Shown: piece after piece, positions 42,842 through 51,849 of the stretch
Position numbering within the stretch: position 1 is the stretch's first letter
Layout: each line of letters opens with the position of its first letter
DNA from: Candidatus Tenebribacter davisii
Lineage (GTDB): Bacteria > Cloacimonadota > Cloacimonadia > Cloacimonadales > TCS61
NCBI GenBank assembly: GCA_030765535.1
Contig: JAVCCH010000176.1
Span: forward strand, 1-52,844
Reading direction: 5' to 3'
DNA: 52,844 nt
The notes under the pieces: generated by a model
What the model was told of the DNA's origin: nothing
What the model saw: the letters and a program-made list of their open reading frames with translations, nothing else
The model's database searches: none
Program-made: the position numbers and the translations under genes

Positions 42842-43576
42842 TTATTTTATTGAGATCATTTTTTTAACTGCAGAATTTTCTACTCCAGTTAGTTTATAAA
42901 AATAAATTCCTGAATTGACGATAATATCATTGTTATTTGTCCCATTCCAAACAATATTTCCACTTGTATTGAGATTATTAAAAGTTTTAATTAATTGTCC
43001 TTTTGTATTATAAATTGTAATGCTGGCACTTGCCAATTCCTGCTGTGATATTTCGTAGGAAATTGTAGTACTTGGATTAAATGGATTTGGATAATTTGAT
43101 AATATAATATTATCCGGATCTACTGTATGATCAACACTTCCGCTTACAAAGTTTTCCGGATAGAAAGTAAACTCTACTACTACCGGTTCGGTTAACGTTG
43201 CTGAAGTAAATGTGTATGTTAAGGTGCAATCATCTAAACTACTCACATTTGTGAAGACAAAATCAAGCTTAAGCAAACTTCCATTTAGGAATTCAAAATC
43301 CCAACTAGGTGATACATGGCAGGTACCTACACCATCTAATTCATGACACCACATAAGATTCCACCCGTCAGGTAGATCAATAGGTTCTACAGTTAAATTG
43401 AACATCTCTGTAATACCTAAGTTAGTTACATCAAATTGATCAGATGTAAATGTATATGGAGTAACTTCATAAGGTGGTCCTAATACAGGATTTCCAAATG
43501 GAATATTAATCTCCAATTCTGCAAACACAAAACTTAAACTCATTAATAAAACTGTGAATAAAATTAATCTTTTCAT
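42842..43576 (-). CDS. Small secreted sorting-domain protein with a Trp-Cys...Cys domain
   Basis: 244 aa. GGAGATAAAAG precedes the ATG; signal peptide 1-19 (SFVFA). Residues about 25-150 are a beta-sandwich-like domain with DLPDGWNLMWCHELDG and VGTCHVSP, the W...C...C pattern seen in secreted proteins of Bacteroidota that accompany Omp28/thioredoxin-like proteins. The C-terminal ~85 residues are the sorting domain (SNYPNPFNPS, YNTKGQLIKT, SGIYFYKLTG, KKMISIK). It lies 18 bases upstream of the probable selenoprotein gene and 17 downstream of the beta-barrel gene. It could be a disulfide-bearing partner or substrate of that protein; function unknown. Confidence 0.7.
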   Translation of the reverse strand: MKRLILFTVLLMSLSFVFAELEINIPFGNPVLGPPYEVTPYTFTSDQFDVTNLGITEMFNLTVEPIDLPDGWNLMWCHELDGVGTCHVSPSWDFEFLNGSLLKLDFVFTNVSSLDDCTLTYTFTSATLTEPVVVEFTFYPENFVSGSVDHTVDPDNIILSNYPNPFNPSTTISYEISQQELASASITIYNTKGQLIKTFNNLNTSGNIVWNGTNNNDIIVNSGIYFYKLTGVENSAVKKMISIK

Positions 43577-43593
43577 CTTTTATCTCCTTAAAT

Positions 43594-45006
43594 TTAAAAT
43601 GTTGTTGTTAATGTCAGGCGTAAACCCTCAAATTCAGCTTGATATTTACAAACACCATTTCGACAAACTAAACCGCCCTTTTCTTTTCCGACAAATAAAC
43701 GGATATCGGTATTCCCGAAGATAGAAGCAGCTAATTCCGCTCCAACCCAGAATTCTCCATCATCACCTTCTTGTGATTCACCGAGTTGATTTTCTATTGT
43801 TATAGATGCTGAATAATTTCCGATAGAGATATCAGTTTGAAGCTTTGGTTCATAATGAGAAATGTTTTCAGCACCATTGTCTTCCTCTTTATATTGATAT
43901 TCAGTTTTTATTGTAATAGGGAGATCCTTCACCATAAAGTCAAAGCTCAAAGCTGGAGTAAGCTCTTTATACCAGTTGTTGGCACTTTCTGTATTTATCT
44001 GCTCCAGGGCACCATATTCAGCCTTAATTGAAAGATTTTCAAAATCGTGTTTGAATTCAGAATATAGATCTGACTGGCGAACTTTGAAATTACTGTTCCA
44101 GCCTTCAGCATAATTTAAGACTAATTCATTTTCATAATTCGGTAGGAAACGTATTTCACCCATTAGTCCTTCTTCATCTCTTCCCGGGTCCCAACTGTGT
44201 TCCAGTTGCTGTCCACTATGGTTTGCCATTGGAAGGTCGGTAATTTTTGTATTGAAATTCTCATATTTTTTATAAGCAGTCAGAAAGGTGAATTTACCTA
44301 AATAAGCTGTTGCATTGGAATAAATTCCAGTTCCTTCAATATTTTTATCGTCTGAACTACGAGCATATTCTGCATTTAAATCGAATAGATCATTGAAAAA
44401 ATATAATCTTCCAGTAACAATGTCGCGCTGGTTATCATCAAATTGCTGCTGCATTATATAGCCGCCACCAATTTTTAAGTTGTCCTTTATATTAATATCA
44501 GCATCAACTGTACCAATATTATCATTCTCATTTTCATCACTTACATTCTCCATAAGTCCATAGAATACTTGAGCCTGAAACTTATCAAAAAAGGTTTGTG
44601 CATAACCTCCGGTAAGTCTTTAATCATCTTCGAAATCAACATCATAATAATTATGCAATACCATCCCGCTGCCTATTACAGCATCATAAGTTCCTGCTTT
44701 AAAGAAGAAATGATCTGATTCAAATTGCAGAAAATATTCATCAAAATAATTTTCATCTGTTTCATTGCCAGCAATCTCCACACTTAAAAAACGATCATAT
44801 TTAGGTTTAAGAAAATCGTATTTTGCGCCAACAGATAAATTTTTATAAAATAATTGCAGTTGAAGTTTATCAAAAAAGTAACTTTTATAATCATCGCCTA
44901 TGTCCCTTGAGATGAACTGAAATTCATTTAGTATTGAATACGAGATTTCTGCATAAATTGAAACTATAATCAGGAGAAGAACTAATATTGAGATTAATAT
45001 TTTCAT
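43594..45006 (-). pseudogene. DUF6029-like outer-membrane beta-barrel protein interrupted by an in-frame TAA
   Basis: The ATG at 45006 opens 128 codons with a signal peptide (IVSIYA) and amphipathic strands (FDKLQLQLFYKNLSVGAKYD). TAA (44622-44620) follows VDFEDD, and the same frame goes on without shift as RLTGGYAQTFFDKFQAQVFY through to 43594, giving 470 codons in all. Content (aromatic-rich strands, FFFKAGTYDAVIGSGMVLHN) matches the DUF6029-type barrels often placed beside TlpA and Omp28 genes. TAA cannot be selenocysteine. The frame beyond it is intact, so the mutation is recent, or it is a sequencing error, or translation restarts at the internal ATG 44553. Confidence 0.65.
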
Positions 45007-45008
45007 AG

Positions 45009-45524
45009 TTATTCTGACTCTTCAATTTTCTTATCTGATTGAGGAAGTGATTTTAACCAATTCTCAATGACTTCTTTATAATGCTTTTCATCTCCGCGTT
45101 TAAAACCGGTATGCTCGAGCAATATCTCACCATCAGGTGCAATAATAATAGTAACCGGGATATTTATAATATTATATTGCTTTTGAACTATTTTCTTAGA
45201 ATCCAGCAGAGTATGAAATTCATATTTATGTGATTTTACTTCTGCAATTGCCTTTGGCTGAGTTCTTGGTTTGTCTGTGCAGATAGTTACAACATTTACA
45301 TTTTCATACTGTTTATGCAGTTTATTAAGTTCTGGTAAAGCCTTTTTACATGGTACGCACCAGCTTGCCCAGAAATCAAGAATTACAAGGCCTTCCTTTT
45401 GAAAGTCAGAAAGTTTTACCATTTTGCCTTTTATGTTTTCCAGTTGAAAATCTTGTGCTTTCTCTGCCGTAAACAGTGAAGCAGCAAGCAGTAGAATTAC
45501 AATTATCATAATAGTTTTATTCAT
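45009..45524 (-). CDS. TlpA/ResA-type thioredoxin-like protein
   Basis: 171 aa. A signal or anchor segment (1-20) is followed by a thioredoxin fold: ENIKGKMVKLSDFQKEGLVI, LDFWASWCVPCKKALPEL with Cys 56 and 59, and NIINIPVTIIIAPDGE with the cis-Pro. It acts in the periplasm as a disulfide reductase, taking electrons from a DsbD/CcdA-type donor. That donor is encoded two genes upstream in the same operon. Spacings are 5 bases to the Omp28-like gene and 2 to the barrel gene. No cytochrome c maturation genes are nearby, so its target is more likely the operon's own exported thiol proteins. Confidence 0.9.
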   Translation of the reverse strand: MNKTIMIIVILLLAASLFTAEKAQDFQLENIKGKMVKLSDFQKEGLVILDFWASWCVPCKKALPELNKLHKQYENVNVVTICTDKPRTQPKAIAEVKSHKYEFHTLLDSKKIVQKQYNIINIPVTIIIAPDGEILLEHTGFKRGDEKHYKEVIENWLKSLPQSDKKIEESE

Positions 45525-45529
45525 TATAA

Positions 45530-46633
45530 TTATCTCCTATCTATTAATTTTTCAATTACATTATATATAGTGCAGGTACTCTGATTATATGGATTTTCTA
45601 AGGTCTGTACCCAAAGCACGAGAACAATATCATCTGGAAGTTGCTGATAACCTGATGCAAGCTGATCTAGATCTGGAATAACAAAATTCTGAAGACCTGA
45701 TGAAGAAATACTTACAGTTTCACGTTTCAGTTCAATATTATGAAGATTTTCTCCATTATGATTTTGATGTTCAGTACTTAATTTTTCCATTAATGTTGTT
45801 ACCAGGAATAAATTATCAGTAGATATGGAAGGATCTAATTCGATCTGCACAGAACCATAAAGGCTATCTGCATTAATAATTGTCTCTACATCAGAAAGAT
45901 TGACCAGTATTAGTTGTTCCATAAGCGGCAGTATCACATCATCAATTTCCTGTTGGACCGTGGGAAAAGAACCTGTGATGATCTGGGCGTTTCCATTTAT
46001 TACTGTATAGGGGAGAGATCCTTGACTTCCATAATAGAAGAGAAGAGGAAGATTACCTGGATCTAAAACATCGTTGATATGATATTCAACATAAGACAGT
46101 CTGCTACCATATTGCTCTTTAAGATTATGCAGAGCTTCCTCAACAACAGGACAATTTACGCAGGAAATGGCAGTGAACATCTCTATCATTACATTTCTCA
46201 TATCTGCCTGATTCCCGTAAAATTGATAAGAATCTTCAGTTTTTATTAAGATATCGGAGATTAAAGTATCCATGAATGTAATTTCTGAATCCGGGCTTGT
46301 TACAAGTAGATTCCAAGCAATTTCATACCCGCTGGTATCAATTAAAGTGGCTTCAAATTCCAAAGGTATATTTACATAATAAAATGCTTCGTAAAATATC
46401 TCAACATCAGATTTAATTAAACCATTATTGTTATAATCATCTTGAAAAAAGAGCATGATATTCGAAACATTTTCTGCAGGAAGAATACTTTCGATTGAAT
46501 CAGCAAATTCTACAAAAAAATCTGAGATCCAATTCTCAGCTTCCTGTTCCGGAGCCAGTTCATGTTCAAACCTATCACAAGCAATAATTATAACCAAAAT
46601 AACTGCTAATGATATAAGTAATATTTTTTTCAT
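45530..46633 (-). CDS. Omp28/thioredoxin-like lipoprotein with CVNC
   Basis: 367 aa. Lipobox IIACDR (Cys 19) predicts a lipoprotein. Residues 20-145 are a beta-rich N-terminal domain. Residues about 146-300 fit the Omp28/thioredoxin-like fold: MIEMFTAISCVNCPVVEEAL with Cys 158 and 161, YVEYHINDVLDPGNLPLLFY, and SLPYTVING near the expected cis-Pro. The ATG lies directly after the stop of the DsbD gene, so the two are coupled. It probably takes electrons from DsbD and passes them on at the envelope. Its FTAISCVNCPVVEEAL aligns with FSEDW-[TGA]-PNCPNARAAL of the last gene in the operon, key evidence for recoding. Confidence 0.8.
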   Translation of the reverse strand: MKKILLISLAVILVIIIACDRFEHELAPEQEAENWISDFFVEFADSIESILPAENVSNIMLFFQDDYNNNGLIKSDVEIFYEAFYYVNIPLEFEATLIDTSGYEIAWNLLVTSPDSEITFMDTLISDILIKTEDSYQFYGNQADMRNVMIEMFTAISCVNCPVVEEALHNLKEQYGSRLSYVEYHINDVLDPGNLPLLFYYGSQGSLPYTVINGNAQIITGSFPTVQQEIDDVILPLMEQLILVNLSDVETIINADSLYGSVQIELDPSISTDNLFLVTTLMEKLSTEHQNHNGENLHNIELKRETVSISSSGLQNFVIPDLDQLASGYQQLPDDIVLVLWVQTLENPYNQSTCTIYNVIEKLIDRR

Positions 46634-48313
46634 CTATTCCTCATCCAACTTTTTCAACATATTCATCACCATATCTTTAGTGATCAATTCAGGTAACGTA
46701 ACTGGTTTTTCCTTACCAGGTATATAAAGGATATAGAGTGGTACTCCTGCTCTGCCAAATTTTCGCAGCCATTCTCCAATTACATCATCTTTTTTTGTAT
46801 TATCACCACGTAATATTTCAACACCACGATCTTTGAAAGCTGTTTCAATGTCATCAGTAAAAAGTACAGCAGTTTCATTTGTTTTACAAGTCAGGCACCA
46901 TTCAGCTCCAAAATCAATGAAGACAGGCTTACCCTCATCACGATACTGTTGAACGAGTTCAGGTGAAAATTTTTGCCACTCACGTGGATAGTGAGCGCTT
47001 TCTTCTGTTAAGTTTTCTGTAGAAGCATAATCAAGAGTCATAAAACCTGCTCCAACGGCAATTATCAATGCCGCAATAGTAGCGATCCATTGTTTTCTCT
47101 TAGAAAATTCTGGACGTGCAAAGCGACCATAAATCCAGACAGCAAAAGCTAAAATAATGAGATAAAGAAGTACGCTTATCAGGTTAATTCCACCAATGAG
47201 GAAATAAAGAGAACGCAGTAAATAAAGTGCAGTTAGGAAAAGCAGGAAGCCCATTACTTCCTTAAATACATTCATCCACTCACCTGGCTTAGGAATCGCT
47301 TTGATAGCTTTTGGCCAGAATCCCAGCAGAATAAATGGGAAGGCCAGGCCTAATCCAATAAGGATAAAAATACCAAATATCATAGCCGGAGGTTGAGAGA
47401 AGGCAAAGCCAAGAGCTGCCCCAAGTAGTGGTGCTGTACATGGTGTTGCTAATAGAACTGCGAAAATTCCACTTAAGAAAGATCCCATCAAGCCACCTTT
47501 CGATGATGCTTTTGTTGCTACTGTCATTCCCGGTGCTCTAATAATGAAGACATCAAACATGGATAATGAGAAGACAAAGATCAATATAAGTAACGCAGTT
47601 ACAAAACCGGCACTCTGGAATTGGAAGCCCCAGCCTACCATTTCACCTGATGTTTTTAAGATTACGATCACAAGAGCCAGAATAATAAACGAAGTAAGAA
47701 TTCCAGCTGTATACGCTAAAGAACTTCTTAATATTTGTTTTTTATCTTGTTGACTTTGTTTTACCAGGCTCATAGCTTTAATAGATAAAACTGGAAGTAC
47801 ACAAGGCATTATATTAAGGATCAATCCACCCAGGAAAGCCATTAATAAATATTTTAATATTTCCATTGGATTTGTTTTAGCAGAAACATCATTATTGCCC
47901 GATTGAAAAGTAAGATCGAATTCCAATTCTTCCGGCATAAAACAAGTTCCGCTATCAAGACACATCTGATATCCGGTATAAACTTTTATCTGAGGTTCTC
48001 CATTGAAATCTTCTGCAACCGTAAACTCTTTTATTAGGATTACAGTTCCATGATATTCAACATAACCATCTTCTGTTGTCTTTCCTTCAGGATAGATCGT
48101 AGATCCAAATGAAATTCCGTCAATTGGGTCTGTATCTATATAGAAAAGATCTTCCTGAAAAGTTAGGTGCATTCCTTCCGGTATAATGAAGGTTGCTATA
48201 ATTTTGTTTCCCTCTATCTTTGCTGACATTACATCTTGCGGGTCTGGTGTTTGCGCAAAAAGCGATGTGATCACCATTAAAACGATAAAAGAAAGCCAAA
48301 AAATCTTCTTCAT
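46634..48313 (-). CDS. dsbD: Thiol:disulfide interchange protein DsbD
   Basis: 559 aa with all three DsbD domains. The N-terminal periplasmic domain (20-135) has the Cys pair in MCLDSGTCFMPEEL. The membrane domain (about 150-425, eight helices) has the Cys motifs NIMPCVLPVLSIKAMSL and ATPCTAPLLGAALGFA. The C-terminal thioredoxin domain has DFGAEWCLTCKTNE. It carries electrons from cytoplasmic thioredoxin across the inner membrane to periplasmic acceptors. It heads the six-gene operon ending at 40595; no promoter was pinned down in the roughly 60 bases before its ATG. The acceptors are probably the TlpA, the Omp28-like lipoprotein and the exported selenoprotein candidate of the same operon. 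Confidence 0.92.
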   Translation of the reverse strand: MKKIFWLSFIVLMVITSLFAQTPDPQDVMSAKIEGNKIIATFIIPEGMHLTFQEDLFYIDTDPIDGISFGSTIYPEGKTTEDGYVEYHGTVILIKEFTVAEDFNGEPQIKVYTGYQMCLDSGTCFMPEELEFDLTFQSGNNDVSAKTNPMEILKYLLMAFLGGLILNIMPCVLPVLSIKAMSLVKQSQQDKKQILRSSLAYTAGILTSFIILALVIVILKTSGEMVGWGFQFQSAGFVTALLILIFVFSLSMFDVFIIRAPGMTVATKASSKGGLMGSFLSGIFAVLLATPCTAPLLGAALGFAFSQPPAMIFGIFILIGLGLAFPFILLGFWPKAIKAIPKPGEWMNVFKEVMGFLLFLTALYLLRSLYFLIGGINLISVLLYLIILAFAVWIYGRFARPEFSKRKQWIATIAALIIAVGAGFMTLDYASTENLTEESAHYPREWQKFSPELVQQYRDEGKPVFIDFGAEWCLTCKTNETAVLFTDDIETAFKDRGVEILRGDNTKKDDVIGEWLRKFGRAGVPLYILYIPGKEKPVTLPELITKDMVMNMLKKLDEE

Positions 48314-48366
48314 TTATCCTCCAAACATTATGAAATTTTTATTTTATAATTATGCAAATTGTGTTC

Positions 48367-49176
48367 CTAAAGAACAATATTTTCTCTATTTAAAAACTCG
48401 TCTACAGCAAGTGCTTCATTCCAATATTTATAAAAAGTTGTTATAAGTGTTTCTGCCAGATCAGAATGCTCAATTACCATGTATGTTAAGTTTTCATCAG
48501 GATTCACTTGATTGATCATAGAGAACATAACTGTGTGATCATCAAAGACATGAAGTTTGATGGGTAGATGGTAAGCTACTTTTATTTCTTCACCCTGGTC
48601 CTCAAAATTCTTCATCCTTCTTGCAAAAAACTCTAGATCATCTTTTTCTACTTCAAATATCGATTTAAATGTAACTCCTGTATTCATGCTTTCCTGCTGC
48701 TCTTCATGAATATCAAGAACATTGGACATGGCATAAGGGGATTTACAAAATGAAAGGACAACATTTTTAGATTCTAACTCAAGAGTATGATGCTTTTTAA
48801 TTATGCTTGCAGGTGTGCCATAAACTTCTATGAATTTAAGCGGAGATGAATTATCAGTATTAGATTTGTAAATTGGAGAAAGAAGTCCAGATAGCGCATT
48901 AATGAGTTCCAATTTCTCATTTTGTTCATTCTTGAGTTTATCAAAAGCTATCTCAGGGGCAGCTGCTTGAAATTTCCTGACTTTACCCAAGATCTCTATA
49001 CATAATCCTTTATGGATCAAACTCTCTAAAACAGAATAAATACGGGATCGATTTACATTGCAGCATTGAGATATTTCAGTTGCTCTAAAGGTGTGTTTTC
49101 TTAATAAGCAACTATAAACTTTTGCTTCATTTTCTGTCAGGCCAACGTCCATCAACATACTGAGATATTTTTTCAT
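48367..49176 (-). CDS. TrmB-type transcriptional regulator
   Basis: 269 aa from ATG 49176, which follows AGAGGG; an ATG six codons upstream lacks such a site. The N-terminal winged helix (1-75) reads LMDVGLTENEAKVYSCLLR, then RATEISQCCNVNRSRIYSVL and ESLIHKGLCIEI, the TrmB pattern. A short coiled coil (about 80-105) and a C-terminal sensor domain follow. TrmB proteins regulate sugar or redox genes in archaea and anaerobic bacteria. It lies about 50 bases upstream of the dsbD operon on the same strand, so it could regulate that operon; the C-rich helix (SQCCNVN) might sense redox state, but that is speculation. Confidence 0.78.
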   Translation of the reverse strand: MKKYLSMLMDVGLTENEAKVYSCLLRKHTFRATEISQCCNVNRSRIYSVLESLIHKGLCIEILGKVRKFQAAAPEIAFDKLKNEQNEKLELINALSGLLSPIYKSNTDNSSPLKFIEVYGTPASIIKKHHTLELESKNVVLSFCKSPYAMSNVLDIHEEQQESMNTGVTFKSIFEVEKDDLEFFARRMKNFEDQGEEIKVAYHLPIKLHVFDDHTVMFSMINQVNPDENLTYMVIEHSDLAETLITTFYKYWNEALAVDEFLNRENIVL

Positions 49177-49256
49177 ATTCCCTCTTCTAAACACTGTTGC
49201 ATCTTTAGAGGCAACAAAATATTTTGAGTATGAGATGTCAATTTTTTTAGTATTTA

Positions 49257-50792
49257 TTAATAAAATAGTTTACCGCATTTAAAACCGTCAGCAGCACTGC
49301 TCATAATACCGCCGGCATAGCCTGAGCCTTCTCCGATTGGAAAGAGATTTACAATTCCATTTGCCTGAAAAGTTACAGGTTCCCTGAGTAAACGGACTGG
49401 CGAAGATGTCCGCGTCTCCGGTGCTAATAACAAGCTACTATCAACAAATCCGGGAATTCTTTTATCGAATTTGATTAAAGCAGATTTAATAGCTTCTGTA
49501 ATATTCTGTGTAAAGATTTGATTGAGATCAGATTGGAAGATGCCTGGCCGATAACTGGATAAATTGTTATTTGATGAAATGGAATTTTTCATGAAATCAT
49601 TAGTGGTTTGAGATGGAGCAAAATATGGCATAGATTTATTAAAACAGCTACTTTCAATTTTTTGTTGAAATTCCATACCAGCTAGAATATCATTACCGAA
49701 ATCTTTTTTATTAACAGTGGCCACGATTGCACTATTAGCAAAGTTATTTTTTCTATCTTTATAGCTCATTCCATTAAGTACAAGACTGTTCTTTACTGAA
49801 GATCCAGCTACAATATATCCACCCGGGCACATACAGAAACTGTAAATTCCTTTTTCTTTGTATTTACCTGTAAGACGATAAACTGCTGGTCCGGTTAATG
49901 ATAGATCAGTTTTCTCACCATAGAAAGATCTGTTGATGAAATCTTGAGAATGCTCTATACGAAATCCAACAGAAAAAGATTTATTTTCCATATTGATTTT
50001 ATCTTTTAACATTGTAAAGGTATCCCGCGCAGAATTTCCAATACCTAATACCATGATTTCAGGTGAAAATCTTTCATTATTTATGGTCACACTTACTATT
50101 TTATTATTGTTGATTTCAAGATTTTCCAGCTTGCTATTCCAAAAGAATTTACAACCTTTCTCAATTAAAAAATTCCTGAGATTGATCATGATCTTTCTTA
50201 ATCCATCAGTTCCCAGATGGGGAAGAGCATCGTATCTTATTGATTCATCTGCACCAAATTGAATGAGATAATCTACAATTCTATTTGTATAGTGATCTTT
50301 TGTTCGTGAGGTGAGTTTGCCATCGGAGAAAGTACCTGCTCCACCTTCACCGAACTGAACATTACAATTTTCATCAAGAGTTCCATTTTTCCAGAAATTT
50401 TCTACTTTCTTTGCACGAAGATCGATTGTTTCTCCTCTATCAAAGATGTAAGGCTGAAATCCATTCTCAACAAGTGAGATTGCAGTAAAAAGACCAGCAG
50501 GACCTGCACCAATAATGAATGGATGACGATTTGATAGTTTTATAGTGCTTTGAATATAGCTTGAGGGTTCTGAGAAATTTTGTATTTCATCATCAAGTTT
50601 TATTTTAAAATCGATGTCAGCAACAAGCGTGAAGTTATACTTAAGATTATTTTTTTTTCGTGCATCAATGGAACGACGGAGAATTCTAATGTTATCAATA
50701 TATTTTTCTGGTATTTTAAGTTTATTTGATATTGCTTTTGCCAGGTCGACCTTTTTTGCGATCGGAACTAAAATATTGCGAACCAAATACAT
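49257..50792 (-). CDS. FAD-dependent oxidoreductase (COG2509 type)
   Basis: 511 aa behind GGAGG. An N-terminal domain (1-88) with a RNA-binding-like alpha/beta layout (ILRRSIDARKKNN) precedes the FAD domain: PFIIGAGPAGLFTAISLVEN with G-x-G-x-x-G at 95-100, a Arg-containing second motif (DRGETIDLRAKKVENFW), CNVQFGEGGAGTFSDGKLTS, and the C-terminal FPIGEGSGYAGGIMSSAADG that closes the flavin site. This is the uncharacterised FAD-dependent dehydrogenase family, common in anaerobes. Substrate unknown. It is divergent from the HAD phosphatase gene, with 83 bases between. Confidence 0.85.
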   Translation of the reverse strand: MYLVRNILVPIAKKVDLAKAISNKLKIPEKYIDNIRILRRSIDARKKNNLKYNFTLVADIDFKIKLDDEIQNFSEPSSYIQSTIKLSNRHPFIIGAGPAGLFTAISLVENGFQPYIFDRGETIDLRAKKVENFWKNGTLDENCNVQFGEGGAGTFSDGKLTSRTKDHYTNRIVDYLIQFGADESIRYDALPHLGTDGLRKIMINLRNFLIEKGCKFFWNSKLENLEINNNKIVSVTINNERFSPEIMVLGIGNSARDTFTMLKDKINMENKSFSVGFRIEHSQDFINRSFYGEKTDLSLTGPAVYRLTGKYKEKGIYSFCMCPGGYIVAGSSVKNSLVLNGMSYKDRKNNFANSAIVATVNKKDFGNDILAGMEFQQKIESSCFNKSMPYFAPSQTTNDFMKNSISSNNNLSSYRPGIFQSDLNQIFTQNITEAIKSALIKFDKRIPGFVDSSLLLAPETRTSSPVRLLREPVTFQANGIVNLFPIGEGSGYAGGIMSSAADGFKCGKLFY

Positions 50793-50875
50793 TTAACCTC
50801 CACTATTGACTGCAGCAATCTAAACTTCTTGACTAATATTCTTGTCAAGTGAATCAAATGGTCAAGGATGTAAAT

Positions 50876-51700
50876 ATGATAAAAGCATTATTCACAGATT
50901 TAGATAGAACTCTATTAAAAGATAACGGGATGTTTTCGGAAGCAAATTTAAAAGCAATGAAAGATCTTTCTGATAATAATGTGAAATTGATCATAGCGAC
51001 AGGAAGAAATACTTTATCTGCCAAAAAGGTTCTCACTAAAAAGCATGAATTTGACTTTTTAATGTTTTCATCTGGAGCAGGTATAATTAACTGGCAGAAT
51101 AGTGAGATCATTTATGAGAATAATTTAAATACAAGAGATACACAAAGGACGATAGATATCTTACTTAATAATGATGTTGATTTTATGGTTCATGATGTCA
51201 TCCCTGAAAATCATAAATTTTATTATTGGATCCATCATTCATTACCTGATTTTAAGCGTAGAATAAAGTTATATGAGGAATTTGCACAGCCCCTGGAATT
51301 AGATAGATCTCCGATTAAAGCTACCCAACTTTTAGTAGTTCTGAAACAGGAGGAAGAAGAAAAGTATGAATTAATAAAAAATGAACTCAAATTTGTTAAA
51401 GTCATTCGAGCTACTTCTCCACTTGATCACAAATCTATCTGGCTAGAGATATTTCCTCGCAACATTTCCAAAGGTCAATCAGCAGAATGGTTATGCAGAA
51501 ATCTTGAAATTGAACAAGAAGAAACTGTTGGTATTGGTAATGATTTTAATGATATTGATCTTTTGGAGATGACTTATAAGAGCTATGTCGTGGCTAATGC
51601 TCCAGAAGCATTAAAACAAAAGTATGAGGTAGTATCTTCCAATGAAGAGGATGGATTTACAGAAGTTGTAAATAAAATTTTAACCAATGATTTTGCATAA
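50876..51700 (+). CDS. Cof-type HAD-family phosphatase
   Basis: 274 aa from ATG 50876, with AAGGA nine bases upstream; an ATG at 50849 would add nine residues that do not belong to the fold. HAD motif I is FTDLDRTLL (Asp 8 nucleophile, Asp 10 acid). Motif II is LIIATGRN, the C2-type cap lies about 80-185, motif III Lys is in SKGQSAEWL, and motif IV is GIGNDFNDIDLLEM. Cof-type enzymes dephosphorylate sugar phosphates or flavin and nucleotide phosphates in the cytoplasm; the specific substrate cannot be told from sequence. Confidence 0.87.
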   Translation: MIKALFTDLDRTLLKDNGMFSEANLKAMKDLSDNNVKLIIATGRNTLSAKKVLTKKHEFDFLMFSSGAGIINWQNSEIIYENNLNTRDTQRTIDILLNNDVDFMVHDVIPENHKFYYWIHHSLPDFKRRIKLYEEFAQPLELDRSPIKATQLLVVLKQEEEEKYELIKNELKFVKVIRATSPLDHKSIWLEIFPRNISKGQSAEWLCRNLEIEQEETVGIGNDFNDIDLLEMTYKSYVVANAPEALKQKYEVVSSNEEDGFTEVVNKILTNDFA

Positions 51701-51704
51701 AAAA

Positions 51705-51780
51705 TGGTGGCAGGACCCAGACTTGAACTGGGGACACAAGGCTTTTCAGGCCTCTGCTCTACCAACTGAGCTATCCCGCC
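51705..51780 (-). tRNA. tRNA-Phe (anticodon GAA)
   Basis: On the minus strand GGCGGGA (51780-51774) pairs with TCCTGCC (51715-51709) as the acceptor stem (with one G-T), followed by discriminator A and encoded CCA. The D arm is GCTC...GAGC. The anticodon stem is GAGGC/GCCTT around loop CTGAAAA, giving anticodon GAA. The T arm is CCCAG, TTCAAGT, CTGGG. It is convergent with the HAD gene, only a few bases from its stop. Confidence 0.94.
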
Positions 51781-51849
51781 ACGCAAAGTGGACTCAACAA
51801 AAAATCGGGTTTTTGTGTCAAATAAAAAATTAATTATAAAACAACTAAA

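Noticed and set aside
44620-44622. Recoding of the TAA in the barrel gene
   Set aside because: TAA is not a known selenocysteine or pyrrolysine codon; mutation or sequencing error is simpler.
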